DNA of 10,223 bases from Actinomycetes bacterium (lineage in GTDB: Bacteria; Actinomycetota; Acidimicrobiia; Acidimicrobiales; UBA8190): contig JAJZYI010000109.1 in the NCBI GenBank assembly GCA_021798135.1, forward strand, positions 1-10,223, in the 5' to 3' direction. The notes below the pieces were generated by a model. It was not told the origin of the DNA, searched no databases, and saw only the letters and a list, made by a program, of their open reading frames with translations. The position numbers and the translations under genes are program-made. Below are positions 6,082 to 10,223 of this stretch, in pieces. Within the stretch, counting starts at the first letter, position 1, and every line of letters starts with the position of its first letter.

Positions 6082-6097
6082 GGGACTTTCGGCCCTG
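6082..6097 (+). promoter_or_regulatory. DosR/DevR-type box, exact core match
   Basis: GGGACTTTCGGCCCTG matches the DosR core GGGACTTTNGNCCC at all fixed positions. It lies 87 bp upstream of the 194-aa membrane-protein gene. A plausible but weak -10 element, TAACCGT, is at about 6133. The site and its partner at 6053-6068 probably form a two-box promoter, possibly controlling both directions. Confidence 0.7.
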
Positions 6098-6183
6098 CCG
6101 ACGCCGGTGCCCCGGGCACGACAGTGAACACGTAACCGTTGGCAATGACCGCCAGCGGACACGGAAGAGAGAAGGAGCGGGCC

Positions 6184-6768
6184 ATGCAACGCAAGGTCTT
6201 CGACGTGCTGGCCAGTGCGGGTGGGGCGCTGGTGACGGTTGTGCTGGTGGTCGCGGGAGCGCTGCTGATGGTGGGCTACAGCTTCGCCAACTCCAACGTC
6301 CACAACCAGCTGGCCCAGCAGCAGATCTTCGTCCCGGCCCTCGGCAGCTCCGAGCTCGCCAGCCCGCAGATCGGCCCGTACCTCAACCAGTACGCCGGCC
6401 AGCAGGTGCTGACGGGCCCCCAGGCCGAGGCCTACGCGAACCACTTCATCGCCGTGCACCTGAGCGAGATGCCCTACGGCGGCGTCTACTCCAAGGTGAG
6501 CGCTGCGGCCCGGGCCAACCCGACCGACGCCAAGCTGCAGGCTGAGGTCCAGACGGTCTTCCAGGGCACCACGCTGCGCGGCCTGCTGCTCGAGGCCTAC
6601 GCCTTCTGGACGTTCGGACAGATCGCCCTGTGGGCGGGCATCGCCTCGTTCATCCTGGCCTTCCTGATGGCGTTGCTGACCGGGTTCGGCATCTGGCACG
6701 CCCGCCGGGTCCCGGCGGAGGAAGAGCTGCTCACCACCCGGCACGAGCCGGCGCTCGGGACGGCCTGA
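6184..6768 (+). CDS. Two-span membrane protein of unknown function, 194 aa
   Basis: The protein has two hydrophobic spans, about residues 10-33 (GGALVTVVLVVAGALLMVGY) and 145-170 (IALWAGIASFILAFLMALL), around an extracytoplasmic domain of about 110 residues. That domain contains YSFANSNVHNQLAQQQIFVP, IGPYLNQYAGQQVLTGPQAE, YANHFIAVHLSEMPYGGVYS and TLRGLLLEAYAFWTFGQ. I recall similar uncharacterised actinobacterial proteins with the SFANSNVH and GPYLNQYAGQQ elements, but no function is known to me. The short C-terminal tail is cytoplasmic and acidic-to-basic (EEELLTTRHE). ATG 6184 was chosen over an in-frame ATG at 6139 because AAGGAG lies 6 nt upstream. An exact DosR-type box precedes it and a strong hairpin follows it, so it is probably monocistronic and stress-induced. 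Confidence 0.88.
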   Translation: MQRKVFDVLASAGGALVTVVLVVAGALLMVGYSFANSNVHNQLAQQQIFVPALGSSELASPQIGPYLNQYAGQQVLTGPQAEAYANHFIAVHLSEMPYGGVYSKVSAAARANPTDAKLQAEVQTVFQGTTLRGLLLEAYAFWTFGQIALWAGIASFILAFLMALLTGFGIWHARRVPAEEELLTTRHEPALGTA

Positions 6769-6798
6769 GCCCGGCGCCCGCACCCTCGGGCACGACCC

Positions 6799-6833
6799 GC
6801 TGCCCGGCCCCGCCTGCTGCGGGGCCGGGCAGC
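6799..6833. terminator. Bidirectional terminator hairpin
   Basis: GCTGCCCGGCCCCGC (6799-6813) and GCGGGGCCGGGCAGC (6819-6833) pair perfectly over 15 bp around the loop CTGCT. It lies 30 bp after the membrane-protein stop and 18 bp after the stop of the convergent 154-aa gene, so it can serve both. There is no T-tract, consistent with actinobacterial terminators. Confidence 0.9.
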
Positions 6834-6851
6834 ATCGCGTCCGTGGACCGG

Positions 6852-7316
6852 TCACGTCTCGGCGCCGGCCAGCTCCCGGGCCCACGCCACCACGTCGTCG
6901 GGCTCGGCGGCGGCGAAGCGGTCGCTGATCCACGTGCCGGCGGGCTCGCCGTCGATGCGGCGTGGCGCCCCGCCTGCGTCGCGCAGGGCCCGCTCCAGCA
7001 GCCCGTGCCGGGCCAGCGCCTCAAAGGGCTCCGGGTCGTAGCCGCCGGCGGCGACGATCTCGGTCACCTGGTCCAGGCCCAGGTCCGCCTCGGCCCAGAA
7101 CTCGACCCACGTGGCCACCTCGTCGGGCCGCAGACCCCCGGCGAGGTACGCCATCCGGTCGCGGTCGGCGGCGACGATCCGGAGCACCTCCCAGAGGCGA
7201 CCCTCCCAGTTCCCGTCACGCGCCGCCAGCTCGACGACGCGCGCCGGCACGGCCCCGTCGAAGCCCACGTGCCGCGCCAGCTCGTCCCGCAGGTCCTCCG
7301 TCGTCATCGTCGTCAT
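6852..7316 (-). CDS. Acidic hypothetical protein, 154 aa
   Basis: I do not recognise the family. The protein is acidic, soluble and predicted mostly helical, with no signal peptide, membrane span or Cys. Notable segments are RDELARHVGFDGAVPARVVE, NWEGRLWEVLRIVAADRDRM, LRPDEVATWVEFWAEADLGL and a C-terminal ISDRFAAAEPDDVVAWAREL. The WEVLRIVAADRDRMAYLAG and VTEIVAAGGYDPEPFEAL segments look like conserved helices rather than chance sequence. It starts MTTMTT: ATG 7316 or ATG 7307, with only a distant GGAG, so the start is uncertain by three codons. The frame continues upstream to 7709 but loses protein-like character. It converges on the membrane-protein gene. A DosR-like box at 7584-7599 lies about 270 bp upstream, in the shared divergent region. 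Confidence 0.8.
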   Translation of the reverse strand: MTTMTTEDLRDELARHVGFDGAVPARVVELAARDGNWEGRLWEVLRIVAADRDRMAYLAGGLRPDEVATWVEFWAEADLGLDQVTEIVAAGGYDPEPFEALARHGLLERALRDAGGAPRRIDGEPAGTWISDRFAAAEPDDVVAWARELAGAET

Positions 7317-7707
7317 GGTTCGGCCCGGTGCTCCAGTGTTCGGCGTCGACCGCGCCGGGCCTCCGGGTCGGCGTCCCGTACCCGGCGCAGGGTCCCCGGG
7401 CGAGCAGGTCGCCCGAGGTCGTGCTGCCGAGCGTAGGCTGCAGCGGGTGCGCCGGCCACGTCCCGGGCAGTTGCGTGCGCGCACGAACGAGGCGACCGGC
7501 ACCCGGTCCCCGGTGGCAGGACCCGACCGCACCTCGCGTCGGTCCAGCGTGTGCCCGGTCCCACCGGGACCGAGCCCCTGCTGGTGACCTTCGGCCCTGG
7601 CCCGCCCGGCGGCACGCGCGGATGCTGGAGGCAGGAGCGAGGAGCCGGGCGCCGGCAGCCTCCAGCGGGTGTCTACGGGCACACGGCCGGGCAGGAAGGG
7701 GTGTCGC
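7317..7707. other. Divergent intergenic region, 391 bp
   Basis: This region lies between the leftward 154-aa gene and the rightward two-gene operon. I see no credible CDS. It holds the hairpin CGGGCGA/TCGCCCG (7397-7415, 5-nt loop), the palindrome CGTGCGCGCACG (7474-7485), the inverted repeat CGGTCCC/GGGACCG around ACC (7556-7572) and a DosR-like box (7584-7599). Confidence 0.6.
7584..7599 (+). promoter_or_regulatory. DosR/DevR-like box upstream of the two-gene operon
   Basis: GTGACCTTCGGCCCTG differs from the DosR core GGGACTTTNGNCCC at two positions, the same ones as in the box at 701-716. It lies about 109 bp upstream of the 79-aa gene, close to the spacing of the exact box before the membrane-protein gene. 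The GGGACCG of the inverted repeat at 7556-7572 is next to it and could be a degenerate partner half-site. Confidence 0.5.
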
Positions 7708-7947
7708 ATGTTGGCGAGGGACAGCTACGAGGACGCTGTGGGTGCGGACCGCCTGGGTGGCTCTGCCCATCCGGTGCACCGCTTCACCGCCGGGCGGATC
7801 TGCCGGCAGCCCGGTTGCACGACGGTGTTGTCCGTCTACAACGACAGCGACCGCTGCGCGGCCCACGACTTCGCGCACGTCGGCGCCGGAGCGGAGCGCC
7901 GCACGGCGAAGAAGGCCGAGCAGGGGCAGCGAACGTCGGCTGCATGA
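7708..7947 (+). CDS. Small Cys/His protein, possible zinc-binding, 79 aa
   Basis: The 79-residue protein has one central element, CRQPGCTTVLSVYNDSDRCAAH (about residues 31-52), with the arrangement C-x4-C-x13-C-x2-H. This suggests a single zinc-binding site. Similar short actinobacterial proteins with a CRxxGCxTxLSxYN signature exist, function unknown to me. The N-terminus (MLARDSYEDAVGADRLGG) is acidic; the C-terminus (RRTAKKAEQGQRTSAA) is basic and probably disordered. ATG 7708 is preceded by AGGAAGGGG at suitable spacing; an in-frame GTG at 7669 is less likely. The stop overlaps the next start as ATGA, indicating translational coupling. A DosR-like box lies about 109 bp upstream. Confidence 0.85.
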   Translation: MLARDSYEDAVGADRLGGSAHPVHRFTAGRICRQPGCTTVLSVYNDSDRCAAHDFAHVGAGAERRTAKKAEQGQRTSAA

Positions 7948-8912
7948 GCGCGGGCCGCCGAAGCGGGAACCGGCGTGCGCAGCGCGGCGCCGGAACGGCG
8001 GCGGCGGCCACGCCGGCCGAGCGCCTGCGCCGTCTGAGCGGCCAGGCGTGGGAACGGCTGTCGGACGCGGCGGGATCGGAGCCTGGCGCGCGTGCCATGC
8101 GCCACGCAGACGACCTGGGGTGGAGCGCCCTGGCCCACCTGATCGCCGCCGAACGGTCCCTCGTCCGGGCCTTCCGGTTGCTCGAGGACGAGCAGGCGCA
8201 CCTGGCCGCATCCCAGCCCGCCGAGACCACCGCAACCGCCGGCCCCGCACCGGCTGGCACCGAGGCGGGCGGGGGCGCGGCCGCGGCGCCGGGGCAAGCC
8301 ACCGGGGACGCCGGGGACGCCGGGGCCGCCGAGCCTCGCGAGCCGCCGCTTGCGACCGCGCCACCTACCGCTGCGCCCGAACCCCCTCCCCTGCTGCAGC
8401 TCATCTGGGTCTGCCGAGCCGCCGAACGCCTGGCGACGCTGTTCGACAACGCGCCGGTACCGGCCACCGGCACCGCTGCCCGTGCCCCCGCAGGCGCTCC
8501 CGCTCCCCCACGGGCACCCGCTCCCCCAGGCGCACCCGCACCCGCAGGACCTCCCGCTCCCCCAGGCGCACCCGCTCCCACAGCCGCACCCGCACCCGCA
8601 CCCGCACCCGCACCCGCACCCGCACCCGCACCCAGGAGCGGTCCACCCCGTCGCGGCGAGCCCCGGCCACCCGGCGAGCGCCGCGGCCAGCAGCGGCCTC
8701 GGCCGGCGACCCGCTCCAGGCTGGCGGGGCGTGGCGGCACGCGGGTTCCCACGGCCGGAGAGGCTCGGGGGGCCGACGCTGCAGGCGCCGAGCCGCAGCC
8801 TCGCGCCGGAGGTCCGCCCCCCGACGTCGACACCTGGGTGGACGACGCCGAGGGCCACGTGCGCGCCGCCATGGACCTCCTGGGCACGACCCTGCTCTCA
8901 CCGAGCCGCTGA
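7944..8912 (+). CDS. Pro/Ala-rich hypothetical protein with helical ends, 322 aa
   Basis: I do not recognise the family. A basic N-terminus (residues 1-22) is followed by a helical domain: RLRRLSGQAWERLSDAAG, then LAHLIAAERSLVRAFRLLED, to about residue 92. A low-complexity Ala/Gly/Pro stretch follows, then a short helix, LLQLIWVCRAAERLATLFDN (about 150-170). A Pro-Ala linker (about 173-231) is encoded partly by eight perfect hexamer repeats. A basic Arg/Pro segment and a C-terminal acidic helix (VDTWVDDAEGHVRAAMDLLG) complete it. The linker probably spaces the helical ends. All three forward frames stay open in the linker, so frame was judged from both flanks, which make sense only here. The start overlaps the upstream stop (ATGA), and no strong own Shine-Dalgarno is visible. 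Role unknown; co-expression with the Cys/His protein is inferred. Confidence 0.75.
   Translation: MSAGRRSGNRRAQRGAGTAAAATPAERLRRLSGQAWERLSDAAGSEPGARAMRHADDLGWSALAHLIAAERSLVRAFRLLEDEQAHLAASQPAETTATAGPAPAGTEAGGGAAAAPGQATGDAGDAGAAEPREPPLATAPPTAAPEPPPLLQLIWVCRAAERLATLFDNAPVPATGTAARAPAGAPAPPRAPAPPGAPAPAGPPAPPGAPAPTAAPAPAPAPAPAPAPAPRSGPPRRGEPRPPGERRGQQRPRPATRSRLAGRGGTRVPTAGEARGADAAGAEPQPRAGGPPPDVDTWVDDAEGHVRAAMDLLGTTLLSPSR
8585..8632 (+). repeat. Hexanucleotide repeat CGCACC, eight units
   Basis: Eight perfect tandem CGCACC units lie inside the Pro/Ala-rich gene and encode alternating Ala-Pro. Degenerate versions extend upstream to about 8480. Because six is a multiple of three, gain or loss of units changes linker length without shifting frame. 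Confidence 0.95.
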
Positions 8913-8932
8913 GGGCCCGACCGGCCGCTCGG
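8901..8932 (+). terminator. Weak inverted repeat after the Pro/Ala-rich gene
   Basis: CCGAGC (8901-8906, within the last codons) and GCTCGG (8927-8932) could pair with a 20-nt GC-rich interior. The stem is short and there is no T-tract, so terminator function is only a guess. Confidence 0.2.
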
Positions 8933-8988
8933 CGTCGACGGGCTCGCCGTCAGGGCCACGTCCGCAGGGTGACGGCGGCGCTCCCGGC

Positions 8989-9096
8989 GTGCGGCGAACG
9001 GCCCCGCTGAGAGCCGGCATCCGCGTGCCGCGGGCGGCCCGCGTGCGACGAACGGCCCCGCTCACACCCGGCACCCGCGTCCAGCGGGCGGCCGCG
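8989..9096. repeat. 54-bp tandem duplication (twice 27 bp)
   Basis: Two 54-bp units, 8989-9042 and 9043-9096, agree at about 45 of 54 positions. Both begin GTGCG(G/A)CGAACGGCCCC and both contain CCGCGT and GCGGGCGG. The period is exactly twice that of the 27-bp arrays at 1-162 and 5783-5971, and the array again sits between genes, ending two bases before the PEP synthase stop codon. The CGAACGGCCC word also occurs in the repeat at 1511. Confidence 0.85.
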
Positions 9097-9097
9097 T

Positions 9098-10223
9098 TCA
9101 GGCCTGGCGTGCCCGGCGGTCGCCGGCGTGCCGGTCCTGGCCGCGCCGGTCCCGGCCGCGCCGGTCGGCACCACCGGCCGGAACCGCGGCCTGCACGCGG
9201 TGGCGGGCCAGCACCGGTGCCGGCAGGCGTCGGGACGGGTCGCCCCCCTCCAGCAGGATCCGACGCTCGGCGGCCGCGATCGTCCGCCGGACGTCGTCCA
9301 CGGCGTCGGGGTCCACCGAGATCGACGTGATCCCCATCCGCACCAGCACCTCCGCCAGCTCCGGGCGGTTCGACGGCGCCTGGCCGCACAGCGAGGACGT
9401 GATCCCCGCGTCGCGGCTGGCGGTCACGATCCGCTCGATGGCGTCGAGCACCGCCGGGTCGGCCTCGTCGAACACCTCGGCGAGGACCGCCGAGTCCCGG
9501 TCCACGCCCAGCATGAGCTGCGTCAGGTCGTTGCTGCCGATCGACACGCCCTGGATGCCCATCGCCGCGTACGCCGGGATCCAGTACGCCACCGACGGCA
9601 CCTCCGCCATCACCCAGACCACCAGCTCCCGGGCCTGGGGGTGTGCCCGGACGATCTGCAGGCAGCGCTCGAGCTCCCAGGCGGTGCGGACGAACGGGAT
9701 CATGAGCCGGATGCCCGGCGTCTGCGCGGCGACGCGTCCGAGGACGTCCAGCTCCAGCCCGAAGAGGTCCGGCTGGTCGACGTACCGGAAGCAGCCCCGG
9801 TACCCGATCATCGGGTTGTCCTCGACCGGCTCGGCGTCCTCCCCGCCCTCGAGCCCGCGGAACTCGTTGCTGCGGAAGTCGATGCTGCGGTAGACGACGG
9901 GCCGCGGGTGGAAGGCGCGGGTCACGCGCAGCACCGACTCCGTCATGGCGTCGACGAAGGCGTGCTCCTCGCCGCGCTCGATCAGCCGGCGGGGGTGGAC
10001 GCCGCCGAGAGCGTCGGCGACCATGAACTCGGCGCGCAGGAGGCCGACGCCGTCCACGTCCATCGCCGCGACCTCCTCGGCGTTCCCGGCGGCGGCGACG
10101 TTGACGTACAGCCGCGTCGCCAGCGGCACCGGCGCCGCCCGGCCGTGGCGCGCGCCGGGACCGGCCGCGGCCGGTGCCACCTCCTCGCCCACGGCGTGCC
10201 CGCCGGCCGCCGCCACCCGGGTT
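9098..10223 (-). CDS. ppsA: Phosphoenolpyruvate synthase, C-terminal part (start beyond right edge)
   Basis: This is the distal 374 or so codons of a PEP synthase (pyruvate, water dikinase; EC 2.7.9.2), which makes PEP from pyruvate and ATP for gluconeogenesis. The visible part is the C-terminal PEP-utilising TIM barrel. It shows GLLRAEFMVAD, RSIDFRSNEFRGLEGG, EDNPMIGYRGCFRY, RLMIPFVRT, VSIGSNDLTQLMLGVDRDS and SLCGQAPSNRPELAEVLV. The catalytic Cys of CGQAPS is codon 9386-9388. At the right edge, residues before ATRLYVNVA are a Gly/Ala-rich linker. The ATP-grasp and swivelling-His domains must lie beyond the window, and no stop is seen before the edge. The C-terminus extends about 30 residues past the usual end as an Arg/Asp/Gly-rich tail (VPAGGADRRGRDRRGQDR) encoded by 15-bp repeats. 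PPDK shares this domain, but the motif wording favours PEP synthase. Confidence 0.9.
   Translation of the reverse strand, partial: TRVAAAGGHAVGEEVAPAAAGPGARHGRAAPVPLATRLYVNVAAAGNAEEVAAMDVDGVGLLRAEFMVADALGGVHPRRLIERGEEHAFVDAMTESVLRVTRAFHPRPVVYRSIDFRSNEFRGLEGGEDAEPVEDNPMIGYRGCFRYVDQPDLFGLELDVLGRVAAQTPGIRLMIPFVRTAWELERCLQIVRAHPQARELVVWVMAEVPSVAYWIPAYAAMGIQGVSIGSNDLTQLMLGVDRDSAVLAEVFDEADPAVLDAIERIVTASRDAGITSSLCGQAPSNRPELAEVLVRMGITSISVDPDAVDDVRRTIAAAERRILLEGGDPSRRLPAPVLARHRVQAAVPAGGADRRGRDRRGQDRHAGDRRARQA
9131..9168. repeat. 15-bp tandem repeat in the ppsA 3' end
   Basis: Two and a half units of CCGGTC(C/C)(T/C)GGCCGCG (starts 9131, 9146, 9161) encode the Asp-Arg-Arg-Gly tail of the PEP synthase on the minus strand. 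The repeat adjoins the 54-bp duplication, so the gene end may have been extended by repeat growth. Confidence 0.6.

Larger units (their letters stand above)
5768..6183. other. Divergent promoter region, 416 bp, mostly repeat
   Basis: This region lies between the leftward phosphate operon and the rightward membrane-protein gene. From left to right it holds seven 27-bp units, about 80 bp without visible features, two DosR-type boxes and the leader of the membrane-protein gene. No frame through it encodes a plausible protein. The repeat array would lie in the 5' leader of the phosphate operon if transcription starts near the boxes. Confidence 0.7.

Noticed and set aside
6139..6183. Upstream ATG start for the 194-aa membrane protein
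   Set aside because: No Shine-Dalgarno precedes it, and the AAGGAG at 6172-6177 is placed for ATG 6184. The extra residues are not protein-like.
4752..6194. Upstream extension of the DUF47 frame through the PiT gene
   Set aside because: The GTG at 4751 with a 4-nt overlap gives a normal-length DUF47 protein; the extension is out-of-frame PiT sequence and repeat.
7566..7577. GGGACCGAGCCC as another DosR box
   Set aside because: The spacing between half-sites is one base short, and it is better explained as part of the CGGTCCC/GGGACCG inverted repeat.
6962..9010. Long rightward open frame, 682 codons
   Set aside because: It is antisense to the 154-aa gene and in the wrong frame for the two-gene operon; it is Arg/Ser/Pro low-complexity, with an Arg-Thr run from the hexamer repeat.
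1..10223. tRNA, rRNA, insertion sequences, integrases, toxin-antitoxin or phage-defence genes
   Set aside because: I looked on both strands and saw no cloverleaf with a tRNA signature, no transposase-like protein and no terminal inverted repeats with target duplications.

Overview
The window is very GC-rich with Actinomycetota-type codon use: strong third-position G/C, GTG as well as ATG starts, and purine-rich Shine-Dalgarno sites. Gene content (DUF1918 protein, a fused aminoglycoside-phosphotransferase-like/P-loop protein, a PiT-DUF47 pair, PEP synthase) fits a free-living actinobacterium. A distant Mycobacterium relative or an acidimicrobial lineage is possible; the sequence alone does not settle the genus.

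Layout from left to right. 1-447 has no credible gene: a degenerate 27-bp tandem array (1-162) and an 18-bp palindrome. 448-648 (-) is a 66-aa DUF1918 protein; 790-1224 (-) is a 144-aa unknown protein. 1225-1891 is an intergenic region with a 60-bp-spaced direct repeat, a DosR-type box and a perfect 22-bp palindrome. 1892-2275 (+) is a 127-aa unknown protein. 2276-2465 is a convergent gap with inverted repeats and a 22-bp-spaced motif array. A leftward operon follows, in transcription order: PiT phosphate transporter (5767-4748), DUF47/PhoU-like protein (4751-4086, overlapping by 4 nt), and APH-like/ATPase fusion (4013-2466). 5768-6183 is a divergent promoter region with seven 27-bp units next to two DosR-type boxes. 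6184-6768 (+) is a 194-aa membrane protein that ends at a strong bidirectional hairpin; 6852-7316 (-) is a 154-aa unknown protein. 7317-7707 is another divergent region with a DosR-like box. 7708-7947 (+) is a 79-aa Cys/His protein coupled by ATGA to a 322-aa Pro/Ala-rich protein (7944-8912). The distal end of a PEP synthase gene (-) fills the right edge from 9098.

The unifying theme I infer is a dormancy/hypoxia (DosR/DevR-like) island. Two 16-bp sites match the mycobacterial DosR core GGGACTTTNGNCCC exactly (1669-1684 and 6082-6097), and three more differ at two positions (701-716, 6053-6068, 7584-7599). They lie upstream of several transcription units. At least two encoded families, DUF1918 (like Rv0569) and the APH-like/ATPase fusion (like Rv2004c), belong to the M. 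tuberculosis DosR regulon. Phosphate uptake and PEP synthesis would fit an energy-stress programme. The second striking property is that intergenic regions here carry tandem repeats of period 27 bp, or twice that, with different sequences at different places.
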